DNA of 64,000 nt from Planctomycetota bacterium (GTDB lineage Bacteria; Planctomycetota; UBA1135; GCA-002686595). Where the stretch lies: contig JACKHT010000004.1 in NCBI GenBank assembly GCA_020638855.1, forward strand, positions 190,077 to 254,076, given 5' to 3'. Below the pieces are notes generated by a model. That model worked only from the letters and a program-made list of their open reading frames with translations, ran no database searches and was not told the DNA's origin. A program made the position numbers and the translations under genes. This document shows, piece by piece, positions 7,886 to 15,325 of this stretch; position 1 is the first letter of the stretch; each line of letters starts with the position of its first letter.

Positions 7886-8662
7886 ATGTCCAAGGTCCAG
7901 ATCAAGATCAACACGATCGATGGCGGCGTCGACGGAGCACCCGGCTGGGTCGCGACGTTCGTCGACATGATCTCGCTCTTGGTGACCTTCTTCATCCTGC
8001 TGTTCACCTTCGCAAGCATCCAGGACTACGACGCCTTCGCCTACCCCCGCAACCTGATCGGCACCGACGGGATCATGGACAAGAGCAAGGGCGACTTCAT
8101 GGAAGCACCCAACGACGACATCATGTCGTCGATGGACCTCTTGCGGGGTTCGAGCAACCCCCACTCGCGACCGCCCGACAAACTGCCCGAAAGCATGGAA
8201 GCCATGGGCCAGCGGCTGACCAACGAACACATCGAGTTCGAGGTGCAAAACGTCCAAGACGGCATCCGGCTGCGCTTTGACGAGCGCGCCGGCTTTGCTC
8301 CTGGATCGGCCAAGGTCAACCCCGTACTTGCCAAGGCGCTGCGCGAAATCGGTGGCGTGCTCGAAAACTACCAACACCTGATCGTGATCGAAGGCTTCAC
8401 CGACGATCAGTTCAGCCCGACGCCCAGCTATCCCAACCCGATCGCCATGTCGCTGGCGCGCGCCAAAGCAGCCGCCGACGTCCTGGTCCGGGATACCTAC
8501 CTTTCGCCCAAGACCATCCAAATGGCTGGCTTGGGCAACAAACCGCTGCCCAACCGCACCGGCCAGAATGCGCTGGACCGCGCGGCCAACCGACGCGTGG
8601 AAGTCCGCGTGCTGTCGATGAGCGACAGCCGCATGAAGCAGATCGAAGGGGGCGACGAATGA
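7886..8662 (+). CDS. motB: Flagellar motor stator protein MotB (first copy, complete OmpA domain)
   Basis: A 258-aa protein. Residues 18-45 form the plug/transmembrane segment APGWVATFVDMISLLVTFFI, with the essential ion-binding aspartate at D27. The C-terminal OmpA-like peptidoglycan-binding domain (about 125-250) is intact: LIVIEGFTDDQFSP, SLARAKAAADVLV and the ligand-binding end RAANRRVEVRVL. It therefore looks like a fully functional MotB that anchors the stator to the cell wall. It overlaps the second motB by 4 bases (ATGA at 8659), so both should be made from one message. Confidence 0.93.
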   Translation: MSKVQIKINTIDGGVDGAPGWVATFVDMISLLVTFFILLFTFASIQDYDAFAYPRNLIGTDGIMDKSKGDFMEAPNDDIMSSMDLLRGSSNPHSRPPDKLPESMEAMGQRLTNEHIEFEVQNVQDGIRLRFDERAGFAPGSAKVNPVLAKALREIGGVLENYQHLIVIEGFTDDQFSPTPSYPNPIAMSLARAKAAADVLVRDTYLSPKTIQMAGLGNKPLPNRTGQNALDRAANRRVEVRVLSMSDSRMKQIEGGDE

Positions 8663-9366
8663 GAGCCGCCCCCGAACCCGTCGTGGTCAAAGTCGTCGAC
8701 GTCATCGTCAAGAAGAAGGGTGCCCCCGGGTACATGGTCTCCTTCGGTGACATGATGACGCTGATCCTGTGCTTCTTCATCTTGCTCGTTTCGATGGCCA
8801 AGGAGCGCAACTACGGGATGTTGGCCAAGGGCATCGGATCCTTTGTGGTGCAATTGAAGTCCCACGGTCTGACGGGGGTGCTGTCGGGCTCCGAGAAGGA
8901 AGCGATCTTTGAACAGGTGCGGCGGCGCTTCAACCTGCCGCCCGAACCGGATCCCGAGCGCCAGGCCGAGCACTCCGAAGCCAGCGACAAGGAATTGCTG
9001 CGTGCGGAGACCTTGGAACTGCTGCAACCCCATCGCGAAGTGGCCACACCGCGGGTGGCGGGCTTCACCGAAGGCTCGGCTCTGCTCTCCGACGCCAGCC
9101 GGCGCTACCTCGACCAATTGGCGCCCACCCTGCGGCCCCGACGCGGACAGCTGCTGGTGCTCGAAGGCCACGCGCTGGAGTCCACGGGAGACTTGGAACC
9201 CCACCAACTCGCCCTGGCCCGCGCAATGGCGGTCCGTGACTACCTCATAGGCGAACACGACTTCCCCGCCACCCGTGTCGAGGCCCGTGTTTGGCTCGAC
9301 GAATTCTTCCAGGACGGAGCCAACACGCGCTCCGTCGACGCCCGGCTCGTGACAGCGAACGGATAG
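8659..9366 (+). CDS. Second MotB-like stator protein with a divergent OmpA domain
   Basis: A 235-aa paralog of the gene before it. The membrane segment GAPGYMVSFGDMMTLILCFF keeps the ion-binding aspartate (D31), so it could take part in the channel. The C-terminal domain resembles OmpA (QLLVLEGHALESTGD, then LARAMAVRDYLIGEHDFPAT). However, the canonical N-R-R-V-E ending is replaced by NTRSVDARLV and the glycan-contact Asp is not obvious, so peptidoglycan binding may be changed or lost. Overlap with motB1 suggests equal synthesis and possibly a heterodimeric MotB pair around one MotA ring. That is inference; a separate stator would need its own MotA. Confidence 0.85.
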   Translation: MRAAPEPVVVKVVDVIVKKKGAPGYMVSFGDMMTLILCFFILLVSMAKERNYGMLAKGIGSFVVQLKSHGLTGVLSGSEKEAIFEQVRRRFNLPPEPDPERQAEHSEASDKELLRAETLELLQPHREVATPRVAGFTEGSALLSDASRRYLDQLAPTLRPRRGQLLVLEGHALESTGDLEPHQLALARAMAVRDYLIGEHDFPATRVEARVWLDEFFQDGANTRSVDARLVTANG

Positions 9367-9379
9367 CCCCCTCACTCCC

Positions 9380-10162
9380 ATGGCCAACAAAGAAACTGAA
9401 ACCGGTACCGAAGCAAAGTCGGACGAACCCGCCGCCAAGCCGAAGGGCAAGGGCCCCATCAAGCTGATCGGAGCCTTGGTGGGCGTCGTGGGCCTCGGCG
9501 CGGCATTGGCCATCATGGCCATCCCGCGCGGACCCAAGGAAACCCCGCGCTTCAAGGGACCCTTCTTCCACCAATTGTTCAGCAAAGTGGTCACGTCCAA
9601 CACCATGGACAACGACTTCAAGCGCTTCATCCGCACCAACCCGCAGGTCGAGTTCTTTGCCTACGACGGCGCCTACCTCACCAATCGGGACCTGGATCCG
9701 CTCTACAAAGCGTGGCTGGACGATTCGTTCAACGCCTTGGTGTCCGGCAAGAAGCTGGATGAGATCTACAACGGCAGCAACCGCGAGCGCTTTGCCCAGG
9801 AAATCCGTCACTCGATCGAGCCGGCGCTCTTCCCTGTGCACGTGGGCAACACCGCTTCGCCGCTCGACGCGGACCCCGACAGTGGCCTCCGCCCGGGGGA
9901 CTCCTACCGGCAGAGCACCTTCTCGGGTGCCTTCTGGGAGCACAAGCTGGCCGTCGACGCCAAGAACAAGACACTCGCCATCGACGGGGGCCCCGCCACG
10001 GGCTTCGTCGGCGACGAGTTGGACCTCAAGGTCTTGGCCCCCTCCGGCGAAACCATCTATGTGGATGTCTCCAGCCTCAAGCCGGACTTTGTCGGCGAGA
10101 TCCAGCTGGGCGTTCAGGGACGAATCCGGCAAGTCTTCATCACCGACTACCTCGCGCAATAG
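9380..10162 (+). CDS. FliL-like flagellar membrane protein
   Basis: A 260-aa protein with a Lys/Glu-rich cytoplasmic head (residues 1-28) and one transmembrane helix (about 29-50, IGALVGVVGLGAALAIMAIP). The periplasmic domain of about 210 residues is unlike standard FliL in sequence. It lies between motB and fliM, exactly where fliL is found in many species. FliL surrounds and supports the stator, and a single-pass protein with a periplasmic domain fits. No FliL signature can be confirmed by eye; the region LYKAWLDDSFNALVSGKKLD may be helical. The call is from topology and gene order. Confidence 0.5.
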   Translation: MANKETETGTEAKSDEPAAKPKGKGPIKLIGALVGVVGLGAALAIMAIPRGPKETPRFKGPFFHQLFSKVVTSNTMDNDFKRFIRTNPQVEFFAYDGAYLTNRDLDPLYKAWLDDSFNALVSGKKLDEIYNGSNRERFAQEIRHSIEPALFPVHVGNTASPLDADPDSGLRPGDSYRQSTFSGAFWEHKLAVDAKNKTLAIDGGPATGFVGDELDLKVLAPSGETIYVDVSSLKPDFVGEIQLGVQGRIRQVFITDYLAQ

Positions 10163-10171
10163 CGAACTCCT

Positions 10172-11095
10172 TTGAGCGAAATCAACGCAGACGAAGCCCA
10201 AGCCATCCGCGAGGTGGTCCAGGGCGGCAGGGACCAGGCCAAAGGCCTGGTGAGCGAGCGTAACTTCTCGCAACCCCGCCACTTGTCTGCGCACCGCCTG
10301 CAGCACCTGACGAAAGTCGTCGGGACGACCATGCAGGAGATCGGAAACCGCATGTCCGCCCCCTTGCGTAGCTTCCACAAGCTGCAAGTGGCTTCGCTTT
10401 CGGAGGTCAACGCCACCGGGCTGTTCGATGCGTGCAAGGCACCGTTCGTGATCCTGGGTTTGCAGATCGAAGGCACGCTCGGCTGGCTGGTTTGGGAGGA
10501 ACGGGCCGCGACCGCCACCGTCGAGCAGATCCTGGCGGGTGAGTTGGCCCCCGACCAAGTGATCGAGCCGCGCCCGTTGAGCACCTCCGAATCGCGCGTT
10601 TTGGAGAGCCTGCTGCGCATCATCGTGGAGCCGATCGGCAACTCGCTAGGCCTCAAGATCAAGACCGACGGCATTGCCCAGGACGAGGAAGGCCTCAAGA
10701 CCCTGCGCGACGCCGGCCCCGACGCCGATGCTCGAAGGTTGATGGTGCACCTATCGTTCGACGGCCCCGGCGGCCCGAGCGACATGCGCTTGTACCTGCC
10801 CAACATCCACGAAGGCGACGAGGCTCCCAAACCCAAAGCGCTGCGCAAGGTCCCCGGCCACCTGGACTCGGTCCGCATGGTCATGCGAGCCGAACTCGGC
10901 CACACCCAGATTCCCCTGCGCGACCTTTTGTCGCTCGAAGTGGGCGACGTGATCCCGTTGGGCACCGAAGTCGGCGGCCCGGTCCACCTCTTCGTCGAAG
11001 ACCGCTCCATCGCCCAGGGTTCCTGGGGTCAGGTGGGGGGCATGCTGGCGCTCAAAGTCACCAAGATCGATACCGAAGGCCTCGGCAACGAGTAA
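10172..11095 (+). CDS. fliM: Flagellar motor switch protein FliM (TTG start)
   Basis: A 307-aa C-ring protein that binds CheY-P. With a TTG start at 10172 the N-terminus reads (M)SEINADEAQAIREVVQGG, matching the CheY-binding pattern L-S-Q-x-E-I-D-A-L-L. The next ATG would lose it. The middle domain has ERNFSQPRHLSAHRLQHLTK and FHKLQVASLSEV, and the C-terminal SpoA domain has LGHTQIPLRDLLSLEVGDVI followed by PLGTEVGGPVHLFV. FliM and the next gene both end in SpoA domains, which co-assemble as a heterodimer in the switch. The gap to fliN is 23 bases. Confidence 0.92.
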   Translation: MSEINADEAQAIREVVQGGRDQAKGLVSERNFSQPRHLSAHRLQHLTKVVGTTMQEIGNRMSAPLRSFHKLQVASLSEVNATGLFDACKAPFVILGLQIEGTLGWLVWEERAATATVEQILAGELAPDQVIEPRPLSTSESRVLESLLRIIVEPIGNSLGLKIKTDGIAQDEEGLKTLRDAGPDADARRLMVHLSFDGPGGPSDMRLYLPNIHEGDEAPKPKALRKVPGHLDSVRMVMRAELGHTQIPLRDLLSLEVGDVIPLGTEVGGPVHLFVEDRSIAQGSWGQVGGMLALKVTKIDTEGLGNE

Positions 11096-11118
11096 CCCGA
11101 ACCCCACCACCACGCACC

Positions 11119-11460
11119 ATGTCCGGAAAAGCAAAAGACATCGAACGGGCCGTCGACCAAGCGGTCGAGACCGTTGCCGAACAACTAGGCCAACTCGGGG
11201 GCGGAATCGCCTCGGGGGAACCCATCGGGCTCGAAAACCTGCTCGACGTGCCGGTGCGAGTCACCGTGCAGATCGGCAAGACGAGCATGACGCTGGGTGA
11301 GCTGGTGGCGCTCGGCCCGGGATCGCTGATCCCGCTCGACCGCGAGGCCCACGAACCGGCCGACATCCTGGTCAACGGCCGCATCATCGCGCGCGGCGAG
11401 GTGGTCACGATCGACAACACCTACGGCGTGCGGATTTCGCACCTCGAGAAGGACGCGTAA
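11119..11460 (+). CDS. fliN: Flagellar motor switch protein FliN
   Basis: A 113-aa C-ring protein made mostly of one SpoA domain (residues 38-110). The family pattern is clear: LLDVPVRVTVQIGKTSMTLG, a short turn, LVALGPGSLIPLDREAHEPA and DILVNGRIIARGEVVTIDNT, ending GVRISHLEKD. The short Ala/Gly-rich N-terminus is normal. It is the last gene of the flagellar run and is followed at 16 bases by a strong terminator hairpin. Confidence 0.95.
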   Translation: MSGKAKDIERAVDQAVETVAEQLGQLGGGIASGEPIGLENLLDVPVRVTVQIGKTSMTLGELVALGPGSLIPLDREAHEPADILVNGRIIARGEVVTIDNTYGVRISHLEKDA

Positions 11461-11476
11461 GCACCCCGCCACCCAC

Positions 11477-11520
11477 AGCAAGACCCCGCGCGAGCCCGAA
11501 GGCCCGCGCGGGGTCTTGCT
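11477..11520 (+). terminator. Strong terminator hairpin after fliN, possibly bidirectional
   Basis: Sixteen base pairs match perfectly: AGCAAGACCCCGCGCG (11477-11492) with its reverse complement at 11505-11520. The 12-base loop contains its own GCC/GGC pairing. Only a short TT follows on the plus strand. It lies between two converging genes (fliN and the oxidoreductase), so it probably ends transcription from both sides. Confidence 0.8.
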
Positions 11521-11538
11521 TTGGGTGGCCGTCCACGA

Positions 11539-12774
11539 TCAGTCGGCGAAACGTTCCGCCGAGAAGAAGTCCGGATCGAACGCGGTCACCGGCTCGCCCG
11601 AAATCATCTGGGCCATGCCTTCTCCGATCGAGGGGGCCAGATGGAAGTCGCTCCCGGAGAACCCGACCACCATGTACAGGCCTTCGATGCCCTTTACCCG
11701 GCCGACGATGGGGCGATTGTCCTTCGTGACCGCGGTGTAGTGCGCCACCGAACCCATCACGGGCATGTCCTTGTACATCGGCAAGCGATCACACAGCGTG
11801 TTGCGCGCCCAGGTTTGGAACTCCTCGCTCGCGACCTTGGGCAGGTTTTTGAGATCGGTCACCCCCTGGAAGGCATCGATGCCGAGCCGCCCGATGCGCG
11901 TTTGGCCCGTATGGGGCTCGCAGTGCGCGTGCAGGCCGCGCGACAAGTCCAAAATCACCGGGTGGGGGACCGGCACCAATTCGAGCGGATCGGGCCGGAA
12001 GCGGGTTTCAAGCTCGGACGAGGTGCCTTCCAACGAGTCGTCGTACTCTTCGGCTTGGGTCGCCTCGGGCATCTGCAGGCACAGTTCCTCGGTGCGCACA
12101 ACGCTCAAGGGCAACTCCACGCCCAGCTTGCCTAGGATGCTGGCGGTCCAGGAGCCGGTCGCGAGCACCACGTTGGGCGTTTCAAAGAACCCGGACGCGG
12201 TGTGGGCTCCCCGCACCTTGCCGTCGACCACTTCGATTTCGAGGTCCTTGACCCCCAAGCGCGTGGTAGCACCGCGGGCCCGCGCCAGCACGCTGAAGGT
12301 GGAAATCGCCTTGGCCGGGTCGATGTAGCCTCCCTCGGCCTCGAATCGACCGACGGTGTTGTCGTTGACTTCGATGCCAGGAGCCAGCTTGCGGATCTCG
12401 TCGGCGTTGACCCGACGGGCCTTGATCCCGATCGCGGTCTGCATCTCCAGGTCGTGGTCGAGCTTGGCAACGCCCTCCTTGTCCGACCCCGAAACGATGC
12501 CCAATACCCCAGTCCGACGCAGGCCCAGCGAGCGCCCGGTGCTGCTTTGGATGTGGTGGTAGAGTCGCACCGCGTCACGAGCCATGCCCGCCAGGGCGCG
12601 CTCCGAGTAGGTTTGGTGGACGATGGCTCCGGCCCGCCCGGAGGACCCGGATCCGAGTTGATCGCGCTCGATGAGGATCACGGGCTCCTCAAGGGGGTCG
12701 TAGCGGCTGGCGACTTGCATCGCGATGCACGTGCCCATGGCGCCACCACCAACGATCAGTACTTTGCCTTTCAT
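11539..12774 (-). CDS. FAD-dependent D-amino-acid/sarcosine-oxidase-family oxidoreductase (DAO family)
   Basis: A 411-aa flavoprotein. The Rossmann dinucleotide site is at the N-terminus (KVLIVGGGAMGTCIAMQV, GxGxxG form), followed by VILIERDQLGSGSSGRAG, where the E-R pair binds the ribose and the Gly/Ser-rich stretch is the DAO signature. The C-terminal FAD closure is present (MVVGFSGSDFHLAPSIGEGM). These features match secondary-amine oxidases such as sarcosine oxidase beta and glycine oxidase; the substrate cannot be told. ATG 12774 was chosen because it puts the Rossmann motif at residue 4. An alternative start at 12840 would add a 22-residue Pro/Glu/Ala-rich leader. It is divergent from ispG. 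Confidence 0.85.
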   Translation of the reverse strand: MKGKVLIVGGGAMGTCIAMQVASRYDPLEEPVILIERDQLGSGSSGRAGAIVHQTYSERALAGMARDAVRLYHHIQSSTGRSLGLRRTGVLGIVSGSDKEGVAKLDHDLEMQTAIGIKARRVNADEIRKLAPGIEVNDNTVGRFEAEGGYIDPAKAISTFSVLARARGATTRLGVKDLEIEVVDGKVRGAHTASGFFETPNVVLATGSWTASILGKLGVELPLSVVRTEELCLQMPEATQAEEYDDSLEGTSSELETRFRPDPLELVPVPHPVILDLSRGLHAHCEPHTGQTRIGRLGIDAFQGVTDLKNLPKVASEEFQTWARNTLCDRLPMYKDMPVMGSVAHYTAVTKDNRPIVGRVKGIEGLYMVVGFSGSDFHLAPSIGEGMAQMISGEPVTAFDPDFFSAERFAD

Positions 12775-13223
12775 GGGGATCTCTTCGCTCGCTTCGGTTT
12801 CCGGTGCGTTGGCTTCGGGTGCGTCGGCATCCGGGATCAAGGTCTCCGGGGCCGCGTTCTCCGGTTCAGGGCGGCCCAGTGTACGGATCCCCCCAAAAAA
12901 GAGAATGGGGCGGTCCTACCGTGCAGAGCAATTTGGCCCCAAACCGCGAGTCCTCGGCCTACGCATCGACCTCGTCTCCGCTGGCGTGCGGCTGGCAGCA
13001 TGTCCTGCGGCCAACCCGGTCGTATGGTGCCCAAAGGCGCGTCCCAGCTTGCGACGGGCGCCCCCCAGGCGAACTCGGGGATCCCATGAGGGAAGCCCCG
13101 GGCCCAGATCCGGTGCAGGAGAGGGGATTCCCGCCACACAGATCGGGGAGGGCCCGGGACCTCGCTTCCGTTTCCGAAGCGTTGGGCTAGATGGGGGCAC
13201 AAAATGCTGAGAAACTGCACGCC
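12775..13223. other. Intergenic region between the FAD oxidoreductase and ispG
   Basis: About 450 bases without a convincing gene. The part next to the oxidoreductase (12775-12840) could encode an N-terminal extension, as noted there. The part next to ispG holds an inverted repeat, CCCCGGGCCC at 13096-13105 and GGGCCCGGG at 13150-13158, which could fold the ispG leader. No strong -35/-10 pair was found. Promoters for both divergent genes should lie here. Confidence 0.5.
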
Positions 13224-14348
13224 ATGAGCCACGCCAAGCGCACCACCCGCTCGATCCGGGTCGGCCGCCTCACCATCGGGGGCGGGCCGATCGCCGTGCA
13301 GAGCATGGCGGCCACCCGCACCCAGGACTTGGTCGCCACCCGCCGCCAAATCGAGCTGCTCGAAGCCGCTGGTGCGGACCTGATCCGCATCGCCATCGAC
13401 AGCAAGGCCGACGTGGAGGCCCTAGCCATCCTATGCCAGGCGACCGAGGTGCCGCTTTCGGTCGATCTCCAGGAGAACTACCGCCTGGCCGAAGCCGTTG
13501 CGCCCTACGTGCAAAAGGTGCGCTACAACCCTGGCCACCTGCACCACCACGAGAAGTCCAAGACCGCCCGCGAGAAGGCGCACTGGTTGGCCGGCGTGGC
13601 CCGCGAGCACAACCTCGCGCTGCGCATCGGCTGCAACGCGGGCTCACTGGCCCCCGAATACCTCGAGCGCCACGGCCACGACAACGTTTCGGCTCTGGTT
13701 GAACAGGCCGTCGACCACTGCGGCTACCTAGACGAGGTGGGCTTCGAAAACTACCTGGTGTCGATCAAGGACTCCGATCCGCGCCTCGTGATCGAAGCCA
13801 ACCAGCGCTTCGCCGCCGCCCGCCCTGACGTGCCTTTGCATCTGGGCGTGACCGAAGCCGGCATGCCCCCCGACGGCATCATCAAGACCCGCATCGCCTT
13901 CGAACAGCTCATCGCCCAAGGCATCGGCGACACGATCCGCGTGTCCTTGACCGTGCCCTTTGAAAACAAAGGCCTCGAAATCCAAGTCGGCCGAGAAATC
14001 CTAGCCGACATCGAAGCAGGCCGCTTCCGCTCGGTCCCCAAGGGCTTCTTCGACGGCCTCAACATCATCGCCTGCCCCTCGTGCAGCCGCGTTGAGAACG
14101 AAAAGTTCATCGAACTCGCCGAAGACGTCAAACGCGCCACCGCCTACGCCGCTGAACACGATATCACCATCGCCGTCATGGGCTGCCGCGTCAACGGCCC
14201 CGGCGAAACCGACGACGCCGACCTCGGCCTATGGTGCGGCCCCACCACGGTCAACCTCAAGAAAGGCCCCGAAACCATCGGCAGCTACTCCTACGACACA
14301 ATCCTCCCCGCGCTCATGGCCGAAGTCGAGAAGCTGGTGCCGCAGTAA
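13224..14348 (+). CDS. ispG: 4-hydroxy-3-methylbut-2-en-1-yl diphosphate synthase IspG
   Basis: IspG is the iron-sulfur enzyme that reduces methylerythritol cyclodiphosphate to HMBPP in the non-mevalonate isoprenoid pathway. The TIM-barrel half opens with SIRVGRLTIGGGPIAVQSMA. The three cluster cysteines are in ACPSCSRVENEKF and MGCRVNGPGETDDADLG, and the glutamate of NGPGE is the fourth ligand. ATG 13224 gives 374 aa, close to E. coli (372) and in register with its N-terminus; an in-frame ATG at 13191 would add 11 residues. It is a single gene with no operon partner. Transposase remains begin about 110 bases downstream. Confidence 0.95.
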   Translation: MSHAKRTTRSIRVGRLTIGGGPIAVQSMAATRTQDLVATRRQIELLEAAGADLIRIAIDSKADVEALAILCQATEVPLSVDLQENYRLAEAVAPYVQKVRYNPGHLHHHEKSKTAREKAHWLAGVAREHNLALRIGCNAGSLAPEYLERHGHDNVSALVEQAVDHCGYLDEVGFENYLVSIKDSDPRLVIEANQRFAAARPDVPLHLGVTEAGMPPDGIIKTRIAFEQLIAQGIGDTIRVSLTVPFENKGLEIQVGREILADIEAGRFRSVPKGFFDGLNIIACPSCSRVENEKFIELAEDVKRATAYAAEHDITIAVMGCRVNGPGETDDADLGLWCGPTTVNLKKGPETIGSYSYDTILPALMAEVEKLVPQ

Positions 14349-14460
14349 GACTGCGAACGTCCGACCTCGAAGCCAAGGGGTGCGCCAGCTAGTCCTGATT
14401 CAGGGAGGCTTGGTCCCCTCCCTAGAGCGGAGACAGATCGATCGAAGCATCCACCGCGAA

Positions 14461-14607
14461 AGGATCCGCGAAGTGAAACGCCGCACCCGAGTCGCGACCC
14501 TCTTCCCAAACACCGAGTCTCTTCTGCGCCTCGCCGCCTCCGTCGTCATGGAGATCAGCGAGGACTGGGAGACCGGCCGCATCTACCTAAGCATGGACAC
14601 CGAGTGA
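14461..14607 (+). pseudogene. C-terminal fragment of an IS256/Mutator-family transposase
   Basis: The last 48 codons before TGA 14605-14607 read EVKRRTRVATLFPNTESLL, then RLAASVVMEISEDWETGR and IYLSMDTE. IS256-family transposases end in this 'K..KRRT.VV.IFPN..S..RL....L.E..E.W' pattern. Upstream of about 14455 the homology stops abruptly, so the catalytic DDE core is missing. A remnant, not functional. Confidence 0.75.
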
Positions 14608-14719
14608 GAATTTACACACGATCTGTTGCTCTGCCCACAAGTTGCGGTCGGCAGTCTGTGCACATGGAAACACCGCACACCACTTCCTCCGGCGCTGAAC
14701 CGCGCATCTACTGGCACCC

Positions 14720-15238
14720 ATGCATCGGCTCTTCTGGATCGAGCGCGCAATCAAGCAGCGCATCCAAGAACGCGGTCTGAGCCTCGAGGAAGCGCTTGCC
14801 CTGCGCCGTTAGGTGCGCGACCTTCGCTCACGCAAGGTCCAAAGGGTGATCTTCGTGCGGGCTTTTGACTTGCAGGAAGATCCAGCAATCTCGCCAGACT
14901 CGACTCTCGGCAAGGCCGTCACCTATCTCATCAACCAGGCGGAGCCACTGCAGCTCAACTTGGAGGATGCGCGTGTGCCGATACACAACAACCATGCGGA
15001 GCAAGATCTGCGGCACGTCGCGATCGGACGCAAGAACTACATGACCTTCGCCAGCGAGAAGGGCGGCGAAGTCGCGGCTCGCCTTTACTCGCTGGTGATT
15101 TCGGCGAAGCATGCGGGACTGGACCCCGAGGCGTACGTACGCGAGCTGCTCTCAGCGGTCAGCATGACTCCGGATAAGGAGATCGCCAAGCTCACCCCTT
15201 GGGCCTGGGCTGAGGCACATCCGGAGTACAGGATCTAG
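14720..15238 (+). pseudogene. IS66-family transposase remnant with an in-frame stop
   Basis: This is the C-terminal part of an IS66 (TnpC) transposase. It starts within HRLFWIERAIKQRIQERGLS, is broken by TAG 14810-14812, and continues in the same frame. The second part carries the family's hallmark HNNHAEQDLRHVAIGRKNYM, with the catalytic-domain glutamate and the 'A.GRKN' signature, then RLYSLVISAKHAGLDPEAYV and a TPWAWAEA tail. The piece from 14813 to 15238 alone could make 141 aa, but it lacks the N-terminal and DDE parts. Inactive. Identification is firm from the motifs. Confidence 0.82.
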
Positions 15239-15325
15239 GCGTTTCCCCCTCAGCAGGGCAGAAATGCGGGGGGATGGGATGGCCGGACGGTTACCCGCCT
15301 CTCGCTATAAGCCGTGGCGCTCGAC

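Larger units (their letters stand above)
14349..15325. other. Insertion-sequence graveyard between ispG and the repeat protein
   Basis: Nearly 1 kb without an intact gene. Two transposase fragments of unrelated families lie here (14461-14607 and 14720-15238, listed separately). The rest (14349-14460, 14608-14719 and 15239-15325) shows no recognisable coding or structured sequence. No terminal inverted repeats or target duplications could be seen, so both elements are old and eroded. Confidence 0.7.

Noticed and set aside
12890..12916. Terminator at CCCCCCAAAAAAGAGAATGGGG
   Set aside because: Only four or five base pairs could form and the position, between divergent genes, does not call for a terminator.
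13240..13650. Minus-strand frames opposite ispG
   Set aside because: IspG motifs are complete on the plus strand; the minus frames are Arg/Gly/Pro-rich shadows.
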